A DNA stretch of 64,000 nucleotides from Thermohalobaculum sp039184865 (GCA_039184865.1 JBCDAV010000019.1:24128-88127); one strand, 5' to 3'; shown: positions 34,065 through 43,396, counted from the first letter of the stretch. Made by a program: numbers and translations. Notes: generated by a model not told the origin, from the sequence alone.

Positions 34065-34934
34065 ATGAACAGAATGTCCGAGCAGGCTCTCAGCGCATCA
34101 GGATCGATCGAGACGCCCTCTGGCAAGGGAGCGGGCACGGAGAATTTTCCGGTCGCGTCGTACCTGATTTCTCCGATGCTGCGCCCGCACGTGATGTGCT
34201 TCTATGCGTTTGCGCGCGCGGCTGATGACATCGCCGACAATCCGGCCTTGTCGCCCGATGAGAAGATCCGTCGGCTGGACCAGTTTGAAGCCGGGCTGGA
34301 CGGCGAGGGCGAGGTCGGGAAAGCGCTGGCGCTGCGTGAGAGCCTTGTCGAGACGGATGTAACCGACCGGCACGCGCGCGATCTGCTGGCGGCGTTCCGG
34401 CAGGATGCCACGACGCAGCGCTACGCGGACTGGGAAGGTTTGATCGGCTACTGCGAGTTGTCGGCCAATCCGGTCGGGCGTTACCTGATGGATCTTCACA
34501 GAGAGGATCGGGCGCACTGGCCAGCCTCGGACGCGCTCTGCACCGCCTTGCAGATACTCAACCACATGCAGGATCTGAAACCGGATCTGGTCGAGATGGA
34601 CCGGGTCTACCTGCCGCTCGACATGCTCGCTGGTGAGGGGCTTTCGGTCGAGGCCCTCAAAGCCGAAGCCATGTCCGGACCGCTTCGGAAGGTGCTGGAC
34701 GGGGTTCTGGACCGCTGCGATCCGATGATTGCGACCGCCGCAAGCCGTGTTGTCCGGTTGAAAAGCCGGAGGCTTGATGCCGAGATGCGGATGATCACGG
34801 CGCTGGCGCGCTGCCTGGCCGGACGACTTCGGCGTGAGGACTCCCTTGCAGAAAGGGTGAAGCCGTCGAAAGCCGACTTTCTGCGCGCGGCCCTGACGGG
34901 AATTCCTGCGCTCTGGGGCGCGTCCCCGACATGA
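34065..34934 (+). CDS. hpnC: Squalene synthase HpnC (hydroxysqualene synthase)
   Basis: 289 residues from the ATG at 34065 (ATG at 34074 also possible). A trans-isoprenyl diphosphate synthase-type all-helical enzyme. The first Asp-rich motif is FARAADDIADN, the second QILNHMQDLKPDLVEMDRVYLP. HpnC converts presqualene diphosphate made by HpnD to hydroxysqualene, which HpnE reduces to squalene; this three-enzyme route is established for hopanoid producers. It overlaps hpnD by four bases (ATGA), a sign of coupled translation. No signal or membrane segment is present. Confidence 0.92.
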   Translation: MNRMSEQALSASGSIETPSGKGAGTENFPVASYLISPMLRPHVMCFYAFARAADDIADNPALSPDEKIRRLDQFEAGLDGEGEVGKALALRESLVETDVTDRHARDLLAAFRQDATTQRYADWEGLIGYCELSANPVGRYLMDLHREDRAHWPASDALCTALQILNHMQDLKPDLVEMDRVYLPLDMLAGEGLSVEALKAEAMSGPLRKVLDGVLDRCDPMIATAASRVVRLKSRRLDAEMRMITALARCLAGRLRREDSLAERVKPSKADFLRAALTGIPALWGASPT

Positions 34935-35818
34935 GTTTCACGTCGCTTGAGCCCCTTCCGCACAGCGGCCCGGTTCCGCCGCAGCAAGTGGCGGACGAGA
35001 TCACCCGTGCGGCGCGGTCTTCGTTCTCGCTCGGCATGAACCTTCTTTCGCATCCGCGCCGGCAGGCGATGCGCGCGGTTTATGCGTTCTGCCGGGTGGT
35101 CGATGATATCGCGGATGGCGATCCTCCGGCAGATACGATGAGTTCGTCGGCAAAGCTATCTCTCCTGGCCGAGTGGCGGTTGGAGATTGACCGACTTTAT
35201 GCGGGGCAGCCAGTGTCCGCGATCGGTCAGGCTCTTTTGGAGCCGGTGGGGCGCTACGACCTGCCGAAAGCGGAATTCATCGCCATGATCGAGGGAATGG
35301 AGACCGATGCAGCCGGCCCGGTGATCGCACCGAAGACCGAAGACCTGATGGTCTACATACGCCGGGTCGCAGGCTCTGTCGGATGCCTCTCGATGCGTAT
35401 ATTCGGTGCGTATCGCGGTGCCGTCTCGGACGAATTCGCGATCGCGTTGGCGAACGGTATTCAACTGACAAACATCCTGCGCGATATCGAAGAAGACGCC
35501 GAGATCGGGCGACTCTATTTGCCGATGGAGGTTCTTAAGCAGTCGGAGATGCCGCCAACCCCCGCCGATGTCGCCATACACGCCAACCTGTCAGAGGTCT
35601 GCAGGATCGTTGGAGGGATCGCGCGAAAAAACTATGCTGTGGCAGAGGCGTTGAGCGCGCAGCACGGGCGCGTCGCGCTGGCGCCTGCGCGTGCGATGAT
35701 GGGGGTCTACCGCCGCTATCTTGACCTAATGGAAACTCGTGACTGGCAGCGCCCTGCGCCGAAGATGACCGGCCCTCAGAAACTCTTCTACGGCGTTCGG
35801 GCAGTCATCGCGGGATAG
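34931..35818 (+). CDS. hpnD: Presqualene diphosphate synthase HpnD
   Basis: 295 residues. Joins two farnesyl diphosphates to presqualene diphosphate, the first committed step to hopanoids in this locus. The Asp-rich motifs are FCRVVDDIADGD and ANGIQLTNILRDIEEDAEIG followed by RLYLP; together with SFSLGMNLL near the N-terminus these fit HpnD rather than HpnC or phytoene synthase. The start overlaps the hpnC stop, and the stop is a TAG at 35816-35818, immediately before hpnE. Phytoene synthase is a paralogous alternative but no carotenoid gene lies nearby. Confidence 0.92.
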   Translation: MSFTSLEPLPHSGPVPPQQVADEITRAARSSFSLGMNLLSHPRRQAMRAVYAFCRVVDDIADGDPPADTMSSSAKLSLLAEWRLEIDRLYAGQPVSAIGQALLEPVGRYDLPKAEFIAMIEGMETDAAGPVIAPKTEDLMVYIRRVAGSVGCLSMRIFGAYRGAVSDEFAIALANGIQLTNILRDIEEDAEIGRLYLPMEVLKQSEMPPTPADVAIHANLSEVCRIVGGIARKNYAVAEALSAQHGRVALAPARAMMGVYRRYLDLMETRDWQRPAPKMTGPQKLFYGVRAVIAG

Positions 35819-35823
35819 TCGAC

Positions 35824-37086
35824 ATATCCGGTATCACTCATATCGTCGGCGCCGGTCTGGCCGGGCTGTCCACTGCGACATCGTTGGCGGCACGTGGACG
35901 CAGTGTTCGGATCTATGAGGCGAACCCCGTCGCTGGGGGGCGCTGCCGGACCTGGCACGACAAGCGCCTGGATCGTGCGATCGACAACGGCAACCATCTG
36001 GTCCTTTCCGGCAATGGTTCGGTTGCACGTTACCTCGATCGGATCGACGCGACCCATCTGATGGAGACTGCGGCGACTGCCTCGTTCGCATTCGCCGATC
36101 TTGGCGATGGCACCCGGTGGAACGTCCAGATGAACGACGGGATGTTCCCGTGGTGGGTGTTGTCGCCTATGCGCCGCATCCCGAAGACTGGCGCGGGCGA
36201 CTATATCTCGGGTATCGCACTGCTGCGGGCCGCGCCGCACCAAACGGTGGCAGACGCGATTCCGGAGCGCGGCAGTCTGTGGCAACGGTTCTGGGAACCG
36301 CTGACGCTCGCCGTTCTGAATACGACGCCCGAGAGAGGTTCGGCGCGGCTCCTCTGGTCTGCAATGCGCGAGACGTTCGCGCTCGGCGGACGCAAGTGCC
36401 GGCCGATGTTCGCGCCCACGGGTCTCGGCACGGCGCTGGTCGATCCGGCGCTCGACTATCTTAAGGCGCGCGGCGTCAGAGCGGCATTCGGAAATGCCTT
36501 GAAATCCCTGGATCAGGATGCCGGGCGGGTGTCGGGCCTGCGCTTTGCGAATGGCGAACGCGTCGAGGTCTTCCCATCCGACCGCGTCGTTCTGGCGCTT
36601 CCACCGACGCGGCTCGGCGCCGTGCTGCCGGGATCGGATCTGCCGCGCGATGATGCCGGCATCCTGAATGCACACTTCGTTCTGGAGGACGCCACCGTCG
36701 CCGAGAGCCTTCCTCCGGTCACGGGATTGATCAACAGCATGACCCACTGGGCCTTCGTGCGCGGGGATGTCGTGAGCCTGACGATCTCGGCGGCCGATCG
36801 TCTGGGCCTCATGGATGCCGACCCGGAAGAGCTCGCGCCAAAGCTCTGGGAAGAGACGACCCGGGGGCTGGGGATTGCCGGGTCACGTCACGCCGCGTGG
36901 AGGATCAACAAGGAACGCCGCGCCACCATCGACCAGTCTCCGGAGCAGATTTCCAAGCGTCCGGAGGCGCAAACGGCCTTCACAAACCTGTTTCTGGCAG
37001 GTGACGCAACCAATACGGGATTGCCCGCGACGATCGAGGGCGCTATTCGCTCTGGCGAGGTGGCGGCACGACTGGCCGTCGCATGA
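35824..37086 (+). CDS. hpnE: Hydroxysqualene dehydroxylase HpnE, start codon anomalous
   Basis: About 420 residues of the FAD-dependent amine oxidase/phytoene desaturase family; it reduces hydroxysqualene to squalene. The N-terminal dinucleotide motif HIVGAGLAGLSTATSLAARG begins at 35839, and the FAD motif continues with VRIYEANPVAGGRCRTW. The C-terminal flavin motif FLAGDATNTGLPATIEGA is intact. No ATG, GTG or TTG occurs in this frame between the hpnD stop and the motif; the first ordinary start is a TTG at 35884, which would remove the FAD-binding loop. I set the start at the ATA at 35824, nine bases after a GGG, as the most plausible rare start. A sequence error or rare start (ATA/ATC) must be assumed. 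It is followed by shc after seven bases. Confidence 0.8.
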   Translation: MSGITHIVGAGLAGLSTATSLAARGRSVRIYEANPVAGGRCRTWHDKRLDRAIDNGNHLVLSGNGSVARYLDRIDATHLMETAATASFAFADLGDGTRWNVQMNDGMFPWWVLSPMRRIPKTGAGDYISGIALLRAAPHQTVADAIPERGSLWQRFWEPLTLAVLNTTPERGSARLLWSAMRETFALGGRKCRPMFAPTGLGTALVDPALDYLKARGVRAAFGNALKSLDQDAGRVSGLRFANGERVEVFPSDRVVLALPPTRLGAVLPGSDLPRDDAGILNAHFVLEDATVAESLPPVTGLINSMTHWAFVRGDVVSLTISAADRLGLMDADPEELAPKLWEETTRGLGIAGSRHAAWRINKERRATIDQSPEQISKRPEAQTAFTNLFLAGDATNTGLPATIEGAIRSGEVAARLAVA

Positions 37087-37093
37087 GGCAGGC

Positions 37094-39058
37094 ATGAACG
37101 ACGAGACTCGCAACTTCGGCCTTGCTGAACCGCTCGATACCGGTTCGGGCGACGCGCCTGTGCCGCGCGAGCAACTTCTGAAGGAACAGACCGAAGCGTT
37201 GTGGGCGATGCAGTGCGACGATGGCCACATCGTTTTCGAACTTGAGGCCGACTGCACGATCCCGTCCGAATATATACTGCTGCAGCATTTTCTCGGCCGC
37301 ATCGATCCGGCGCGCGAGGCGCGGATCGTTCCCTATCTCCGCAAGGTTCAGAACCCGGACGGATCGTGGCCGCTGTTCCATGACGGCGCGGGGAATATCT
37401 CGGCTACGGTAAAGGGATACTGGGCTCTGAAGCTCACGGGCGAGGACGTGGATGCCCCGCACATGGCACGCGCAAGGTCCTGGCTGCTCGGGCAGGGCGG
37501 TGCCGCGCGGGCCAACGTGTTCACGCGGATCGCCATGGCACTGTTCGGTCAGGTGCCGTGGCGTGCGGTTCCGGTGATGCCGGTCGAGGCGATGCTGCTG
37601 CCGCGATGGTTCCCGTTCCACCTCTCGAAGATCGCGTATTGGTCGCGGACCGTCCTGGTACCGTTGCTGGTTCTCTATGCGAAGCGCGCACGTGCCGCGA
37701 ATCCGACCGGGCTCGACATTCGCGAGTTGTTCACGGTGCCGCCGGAGGACGAGAAGGTCTACAACATCAACCCGACGGGGAGCCGGATCGGTGACCTGTT
37801 CCTCAAGCTCGACAAGGGTCTGCGCATCGTCGAGCCATGGCTGCCGAAGGGCGCGCGTTCCAAGGCGATCAGCGCCGCCGAGACCTTCACCATTGAGCGC
37901 CTCAACGGAGACGACGGGCTCGGTGCGATCTATCCGGCCATGGCAAACGCGGTGATGATGTTCCGGGTGCTCGGCTACCCGGACGATCATCCGCACATGG
38001 TGACGGCGTGCGACGCGGTCGAGAAACTTATGACCGAGCGCGGCGAGGATCTGTACTTCCAGCCCTGCCTTTCACCGGTCTGGGACACGTCGCTGGCGGC
38101 ACATGCGCTTTTGGAAAGTGGTGACGCGGACGATCCGCGTCTGATCCGGGCTTTGGACTGGCTGGCGGACAAGCAGATACTCGAGCATGTCGGTGACTGG
38201 GCGGTGCGCCGGCCAGGGCTTCGGCCCGGCGGCTGGGCCTTCCAGTATGAAAATCCGGACTACCCCGACGTCGATGACACGGCGGTCGTCGTCATGGCCA
38301 TGCACCGCGCGGACCCCGAGCGCTACGCCGAGAACATCGACCGGGCGTGCGAATGGCTGGCCGGGATGCAGTCCCGCAATGGCGGTTGGGGAGCGTTCGA
38401 CCCGGAGAACGAGCACTATTACCTGAACTCCATCCCGTTCGCGGATCACGGAGCGTTGCTCGATCCGCCGACGGTCGACGTCTCGGCACGCTGCGTCGGC
38501 TGTCTCGCGCAGGTCGACCGGGAACGGTTTGCCACCGAGATCGCGAACGGCATCGCCTATATCAAGCGCGAACAGGAACCCGACGGTTCGTGGTTCGGGC
38601 GTTGGGGCGCGAACTACATCTACGGCACCTGGTCAGCGCTCGTCGCATTGAAAGGTGCGGGCGAGGACATGAACCAACCCTACGTGCGCAAGGCCGTCGA
38701 CTGGCTCAAGGCGCGTCAGCGTCCCGATGGCGGCTGGGGCGAAGGGCTGGAAAGTTATGAGAACTGGGGTGCGGGTTTTGCCAGATCCTCGACGCCGTCG
38801 CAGACCGCTTGGGCCTTGCTGGGCCTGATGTCGGCGGGTGAGACCGAGACCGACGCGGTAACGCACGGTATTCGCTGGCTTTCAGAAGCCCCGCGCGACG
38901 GTGCACGCTGGGAAGAAGCTCACTTCACCGGGACCGGTTTCCCGAAGGTCTTCTACCTGAAGTATCACGGCTACGCTGCGTTCTTCCCGCTTTGGGCGCT
39001 CGCCCGATATCAGGGACTGATGGCGAAGAACGACCGGGACGTGCCCTGGGGCATTTGA
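37094..39058 (+). CDS. shc: Squalene-hopene cyclase
   Basis: 654 residues from the ATG at 37094; longer upstream frames overlap hpnE. It cyclises squalene to hopene at the inner membrane. The catalytic D-x-D-D is at about 392-395 (YPDVDDTAVVV), and several QW repeats are visible (NPDGSWPLF, QSRNGGWGAFDPEN, QEPDGSWFGRWG, QRPDGGWGE). A hydrophobic segment around AYWSRTVLVPLLVLYA marks the membrane-dipping region. Length and motif order match the bacterial enzyme. It ends the hpnC-hpnD-hpnE-shc unit. Together these genes supply the C30 hopanoid backbone; genes for the C35 side chain (hpnH, hpnG, hpnO) are not in the window. Confidence 0.95.
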   Translation: MNDETRNFGLAEPLDTGSGDAPVPREQLLKEQTEALWAMQCDDGHIVFELEADCTIPSEYILLQHFLGRIDPAREARIVPYLRKVQNPDGSWPLFHDGAGNISATVKGYWALKLTGEDVDAPHMARARSWLLGQGGAARANVFTRIAMALFGQVPWRAVPVMPVEAMLLPRWFPFHLSKIAYWSRTVLVPLLVLYAKRARAANPTGLDIRELFTVPPEDEKVYNINPTGSRIGDLFLKLDKGLRIVEPWLPKGARSKAISAAETFTIERLNGDDGLGAIYPAMANAVMMFRVLGYPDDHPHMVTACDAVEKLMTERGEDLYFQPCLSPVWDTSLAAHALLESGDADDPRLIRALDWLADKQILEHVGDWAVRRPGLRPGGWAFQYENPDYPDVDDTAVVVMAMHRADPERYAENIDRACEWLAGMQSRNGGWGAFDPENEHYYLNSIPFADHGALLDPPTVDVSARCVGCLAQVDRERFATEIANGIAYIKREQEPDGSWFGRWGANYIYGTWSALVALKGAGEDMNQPYVRKAVDWLKARQRPDGGWGEGLESYENWGAGFARSSTPSQTAWALLGLMSAGETETDAVTHGIRWLSEAPRDGARWEEAHFTGTGFPKVFYLKYHGYAAFFPLWALARYQGLMAKNDRDVPWGI

Positions 39059-39117
39059 CATTTGGCATGTGCCGCGTGCCAATGCGGTGACCCAGCAAAC
39101 AGCGCGCGAGCCTCCCG

Positions 39118-40269
39118 ATGACACTCACAGCAAACTGGTCGTACCCGACCGCGATCCGCTTTGGCGCCGGCCGTATTCGGGAGATCGGCGAGGCGTTGAC
39201 CGCCGCCGGGATCTCGAAACCGCTGCTCGTGACGGATAGGGGGTTGGCCGCGCTGGATATCACCCAGCGGACGCTTGATCTGGTCGAGGAGGCCGGGTTT
39301 GGCCGTGCGATCTTCGCGGATGTCGATCCGAACCCGACCGAGGATAACCTTGGCGCAGGGATCGAGGCTTTCCTGTCCGGCGGTCATGACGGGGTGATTG
39401 CGTTCGGGGGCGGCTCGGGCCTCGATCTGGCGAAGATGGTCGCGTTCATGGCGAAACAGACGCGGCCGGTCTGGGATTTCGAGGATATCGGCGACTGGTG
39501 GACGCGGGCGGATGCCGACGCGATTTATCCAAATATCGCTGTGCCCACCACGGCGGGCACGGGCTCGGAGGTTGGCCGAGCGAGCGTGCTGACCGAGAAG
39601 GCGACCAACCGCAAGAAGATTATCTTCCACCCGAAGGTCTTGCCCTCCGTGGTGATCGCGGACCCGGAACTGACCGTCGGGATGCCCTCGGCGATCACTG
39701 CCGGGACTGGGATGGATGCCTTTGCCCATTGCCTAGAGGCCTATTGCTCGCCGCATTACCATCCGATGAGCCAGGGGATCGCGCTGGAGGGCATGCGCCT
39801 AATCGCGGAGAACCTGCGCCGGGCCTACGACGTGCCGGATGATCTCGAGGCTCGCGCCCACATGATGTCTGCGGCGATGATGGGGGCGACGGCGTTCCAG
39901 AAGGGTCTCGGTGCGATCCATTCCCTCAGTCATCCTATCGGTGCCTATTACGGGACGCACCACGGAACGACGAATGCGGTGGTGATGCTGGCGGTGCTGC
40001 GATTCAATCGCCCGGCGATCGAGGACAGATTGGCTGCGGCGTCCGCCTATCTCGGCATCGAGGGCGGTTTCGACGGCTTCTGTGCCTTTGTCGGCGATCT
40101 GAATGCGGCTCTCGCCATTCCGGCGACGCTGGCCGAGATGGGCGTGACCGACCCTGATCTCGATCGGCTCGTGGCCGATGCCTTGCAGGACCCGAGCTGC
40201 GGCGGCAACCCGGTCGAGATGACTGCCGAGAATACCGGCGCGCTCTATCGCGAGTTGCTCGGTCTCTGA
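39118..40269 (+). CDS. Iron-containing (group III) alcohol dehydrogenase
   Basis: 383 residues. NAD-dependent Fe-ADH family: the nucleotide site GGGSGLDLAKMVAF (with the GGGSxxD pattern), PTTAGTGSEV, and the metal-binding residues in GTGMDAFAHCLEAY, GLGAIHSLSHPIGAYYGTHHG (the conserved Asp and His ligands in order). Full length. Substrates in this family range from butanol and lactaldehyde to 4-hydroxybutyrate, so the substrate is open. It is co-directional with shc (59 bases upstream) and frcB (181 bases downstream) but the spacing suggests a separate unit. A link to the sugar-kinase operon (polyol oxidation) is possible. Confidence 0.88.
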   Translation: MTLTANWSYPTAIRFGAGRIREIGEALTAAGISKPLLVTDRGLAALDITQRTLDLVEEAGFGRAIFADVDPNPTEDNLGAGIEAFLSGGHDGVIAFGGGSGLDLAKMVAFMAKQTRPVWDFEDIGDWWTRADADAIYPNIAVPTTAGTGSEVGRASVLTEKATNRKKIIFHPKVLPSVVIADPELTVGMPSAITAGTGMDAFAHCLEAYCSPHYHPMSQGIALEGMRLIAENLRRAYDVPDDLEARAHMMSAAMMGATAFQKGLGAIHSLSHPIGAYYGTHHGTTNAVVMLAVLRFNRPAIEDRLAAASAYLGIEGGFDGFCAFVGDLNAALAIPATLAEMGVTDPDLDRLVADALQDPSCGGNPVEMTAENTGALYRELLGL

Positions 40270-40361
40270 GGACCCGTGGAGCGAGGCGTAGGTGATTGCG
40301 AAGTGCAGGTTGTTCGTGCTTGGCCGCGTCGGCGCGCTCTCTGAAGGTCGCGCTCTAGGAT

Positions 40362-40390
40362 TTGACACGTCCTGAGAATCGCGGTCTACC
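40362..40390 (+). promoter_or_regulatory. Possible sigma-70 promoter for frcBCA
   Basis: A perfect -35 hexamer TTGACA at 40362-40367 is followed 17 bases later by TCTACC (40385-40390), a weak -10 match. The site lies 60 bases before frcB. Only the -35 element and spacing are good. Confidence 0.3.
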
Positions 40391-40450
40391 ACCAGAAGGC
40401 GAGGGCGTCCGGCGACGGGACAACAACATCGCCATGTCAGGGAGGACACA

Positions 40451-41464
40451 ATGAAGCGTATTCTGATTGCAGCGGCTGCTGCGGTGCTTGCGGGCACCGG
40501 ATTTGCACAGGCGGCCGACATCTCGGCCTGTCTCATCACCAAGACCGATACCAACCCATTCTTCGTCAAGATGAAGGAGGGTGCGACCGCCAAGGCGCAG
40601 GAACTGGGGATCGATCTCAAGAGCTTTGCCGGCAAGATCGACGGCGATCACGAGACGCAGGTTCAGGCAATCGAGACCTGCATTCTTGACGGCGCCAAGG
40701 GCATTCTTCTGACCGCGTCCGACACCTCGTCGATCGTACCGGCCGTCCGGCAGGCCCGCGAAGCAGGCCTCTTGGTCATCGCGCTCGATACGCCGCTGAA
40801 TCCGATCGACGCAGCCGATGCGACCTTCGCCACGGACAACTTCCTGGCCGGTGAGCTGATCGGAAAATGGGCCGCGGCGGCGATGGGAGACAAGGCCGCA
40901 AATGCGAAGATCGGGATGCTCGATCTCGCTGTAAGCCAGCCGACCGTGGGCGTTCTGCGCGATCAGGGTTTCCTGAAGGGTTTCGGCATTGATCTTGGCG
41001 ACCCCAACAAGTGGGGCGACGAGACCGACCCCCGGATCGTCGGAAATGACGTCACCGCTGGGAACGAGGAAGGCGGCCGCCGGGCGATGGAGAACCTGTT
41101 GGCAAAGGAGCCGCTGATCAATGTCGTCTACACGATCAACGAGCCCGCTGCTGCAGGCGCATATGAAGCTCTAAAGGCAATTGGCCGCGAAAACGACGTT
41201 CTGATCGTCTCGGTCGATGGCGGATGCCCCGGTGTGCAGAACGTCAAGGATGGTGTGATCGGTGCGACCTCACAGCAGTACCCGCTGCTCATGGCATCGC
41301 TCGGCATCGAGGCGATTGCGGCCTGGGCCAAGGACGGCACGAAGCCTTCGCCGACGCCGGGCAAGGATTTCTTCGACACCGGTGTTGCGTTGGTAACCGA
41401 CCAGCCGGCGGCAGGTGTCGACTCGATCGACACGGCAAAGGGAACGGATCTTTGCTGGGGTTGA
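40451..41464 (+). CDS. frcB: Sugar ABC transporter periplasmic binding protein, FrcB-like
   Basis: 337 residues from an ATG behind GGGAGGACAC. A signal peptide (RILIAAAAAVLAGTGFAQA) is cleaved near residue 21. The mature protein is a peripla_BP_4 (ribose-binding type) fold: TNPFFVKMKEGATAKAQELG, DGDHETQVQAIETCILDGAKG, and VDGGCPGVQNVKDGVIGATSQ. The sequence style matches FrcB of Sinorhizobium meliloti, whose transporter takes up fructose, with ribose and mannose competing. It is the first gene of the frcB-frcC-frcA unit. Confidence 0.88.
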   Translation: MKRILIAAAAAVLAGTGFAQAADISACLITKTDTNPFFVKMKEGATAKAQELGIDLKSFAGKIDGDHETQVQAIETCILDGAKGILLTASDTSSIVPAVRQAREAGLLVIALDTPLNPIDAADATFATDNFLAGELIGKWAAAAMGDKAANAKIGMLDLAVSQPTVGVLRDQGFLKGFGIDLGDPNKWGDETDPRIVGNDVTAGNEEGGRRAMENLLAKEPLINVVYTINEPAAAGAYEALKAIGRENDVLIVSVDGGCPGVQNVKDGVIGATSQQYPLLMASLGIEAIAAWAKDGTKPSPTPGKDFFDTGVALVTDQPAAGVDSIDTAKGTDLCWG

Positions 41465-41561
41465 TCCCACGTTCGATCTGATCAAGCTGGAAGCGGGGGC
41501 TCCAAGCGTGCCCCCGTTCGTATGTGAGCGCCCATGACCGGGCCATGGGGGAGGGGACGGC

Positions 41562-42620
41562 ATGTCCGCCGGTCAAGACTTCGAGACGGCCGCCGCGCGT
41601 GACGAGTCCGTTGCGGAATTCGATACGCACAACCGCGGATTTGTCGGTGCCTTCCAGCACTTCCTCCATACGACCCCCGCCGCCGTTCCGCTCATCGTGT
41701 TACTCGCATCTGTCGCGGTTTTTGGCCTTTTGCTCGGCTCGAAATTCTTCTCGCCATTCGCGCTGACGCTGATCCTGCAACAGGTGCAAATCGTCGGCAT
41801 CGTCGCGGCGGCGCAGTCACTGGTGATCCTGACGGCCGGGATCGATCTTTCGGTCGGCGCCATCGCGGTGCTGAGTTCCGTGGTGATGGGAACCTTCAGT
41901 TTTCGATACGGTCTGCCCGTGCCCATCGCGATTGCGAGTGGATTGATCGTCGGGACCGCCTGCGGGTTCGTGAACGGCTGGCTGGTCGCGCGGATCAAGC
42001 TTCCGCCGTTCATCGTGACCCTCGGCATGTGGCAGATCGTGCTGGCCGCGAACTTTCTCTATTCGGCAAATGAGACGATCCGGAGCCAGGAGATCGCCGA
42101 CGCGGCACCGCTGCTGCAGTTCTTCGGCAACAAGATCAATCTCGGCGGAGCGATCTTTACCTATGGCGTCATCTTCATGGTGCTGTTGGTACTCGGGCTC
42201 GCCTACGCGCTGCGCCAGACCGCATGGGGACGTCACGTCTACGCTGTCGGTGATGATCCTGACGCGGCGGAGTTATCCGGCGTTCAGGTCCGCAAGACCC
42301 TGATTTCGGTCTACATGCTGTCCGGGCTGATCTGTGCATTCGCCGGCTGGGCGCTGATCGGGCGGATTGGATCGGTATCGCCAACCTCCGGGCAACTGCT
42401 CAACATCGAGTCGATCACCGCCGTCGTCATCGGCGGTATTTCGCTCTTCGGTGGGCGCGGTTCGATCATGGGCGCGTTCTTCGGTGCGCTGATCGTCGGC
42501 GTGTTCACGCTTGGCCTGCGCCTTCTGGGTGCCGATGCGCAGTGGACCTACCTGCTGATCGGTGTGTTGATCATAGCGGCGGTCGCCGTGGATCAGTGGA
42601 TCAGGAAGGTGGCGGCATGA
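41562..42620 (+). CDS. frcC: Sugar ABC transporter permease, FrcC-like
   Basis: 352 residues with an N-terminal cytoplasmic leader and about eight to ten membrane helices of the BPD_transp_2 (ribose/fructose-type permease) family. Family features: VILTAGIDLSVGAIAVLSSV, LIVGTACGFVNGWLVARIKL, PFIVTLGMWQIVLA, and SVSPTSGQLLNIESITAVVI followed by GGISLFGGRGSI. It overlaps frcA by four bases (ATGA) and lies 97 bases after frcB. It forms the channel of the FrcBCA importer. Confidence 0.9.
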   Translation: MSAGQDFETAAARDESVAEFDTHNRGFVGAFQHFLHTTPAAVPLIVLLASVAVFGLLLGSKFFSPFALTLILQQVQIVGIVAAAQSLVILTAGIDLSVGAIAVLSSVVMGTFSFRYGLPVPIAIASGLIVGTACGFVNGWLVARIKLPPFIVTLGMWQIVLAANFLYSANETIRSQEIADAAPLLQFFGNKINLGGAIFTYGVIFMVLLVLGLAYALRQTAWGRHVYAVGDDPDAAELSGVQVRKTLISVYMLSGLICAFAGWALIGRIGSVSPTSGQLLNIESITAVVIGGISLFGGRGSIMGAFFGALIVGVFTLGLRLLGADAQWTYLLIGVLIIAAVAVDQWIRKVAA

Positions 42621-43396
42621 TGGAGCCAATCCTGTCGGGCAAGGGCCTGGTCAAACGCTTCGGCCGCGTCACTGCACTCGATCATTGTGATTTCGAGCTC
42701 TACCCGGGCGAGATCCTCGGCGTCATCGGCGACAACGGAGCCGGGAAGTCGACGCTGATAAAGGCGGTCTCCGGCGCCGTCATCCCGGACGAGGGCGAGG
42801 TACATCTGGATGGGCAGGTGGTGAACTTTGCCTCGCCGCTGGACGCGCGCGAGGCAGGCATCGAGACCGTCTATCAGCAGCTTGCGATGTCGCCTGCACT
42901 GTCGATCGCAGACAACATGTTCATGGGCCGCGAGTTGCGCAAACCCGGGATCATGGGGTCGGTCTTTCGCCAGCTGGACCGCAAACGAATGGAGCAGATC
43001 GCGCGGGACAAGCTCTCGGAACTCGGTCTGATGACCATCCAGAACATCAATCAGGCGGTCGAGACCCTGTCGGGCGGTCAGCGCCAGGGCGTTGCGGTCG
43101 CGCGGGCCGCTGCCTTTGGTTCGAAGGTCATCATCATGGACGAGCCGACGGCAGCGCTGGGTGTGAAGGAGTCGCGCCGGGTGCTCGAACTGATCCTCGA
43201 CGTGAAGTCTCGTGGCATCCCGATCGTGCTGATCTCGCACAACATGCCGCATGTCTTCGAAGTCTGCGACCGCATCCACGTTCACCGCTTGGGGCGGCGG
43301 CTTTGCGTGATCCGGCCGGGCGACTACGAGATGTCGGACGCTGTCGCGTTCATGACCGGCGCCAAGGAACCTCCCGCCGGGGCCATCGCGGCCTGA
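42617..43396 (+). CDS. frcA: Sugar ABC transporter ATPase, FrcA-like
   Basis: 259 residues from the ATG at 42617, one ABC domain only: Walker A GDNGAGKSTLIKAVSG, signature LSGGQRQGVAVARAAA and Walker B VIIMDEPTAALG. Ribose-type ATPases usually have two fused domains (about 500 residues); the single-domain form is characteristic of FrcA, which probably works as a dimer. The GQRQG of the signature is also typical. It overlaps frcC and is followed by the FGGY kinase gene after six bases. Confidence 0.9.
   Translation: MMEPILSGKGLVKRFGRVTALDHCDFELYPGEILGVIGDNGAGKSTLIKAVSGAVIPDEGEVHLDGQVVNFASPLDAREAGIETVYQQLAMSPALSIADNMFMGRELRKPGIMGSVFRQLDRKRMEQIARDKLSELGLMTIQNINQAVETLSGGQRQGVAVARAAAFGSKVIIMDEPTAALGVKESRRVLELILDVKSRGIPIVLISHNMPHVFEVCDRIHVHRLGRRLCVIRPGDYEMSDAVAFMTGAKEPPAGAIAA

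Noticed and set aside
34931..35818. Phytoene synthase as identity of hpnD
   Set aside because: Position between hpnC and hpnE/shc and absence of carotenoid genes favour the squalene route.
39062..39082. TTGGCA...TGCCAA inverted repeat after shc as a terminator
   Set aside because: Only six pairs, nine-base loop and no T-run; not strong enough to call.
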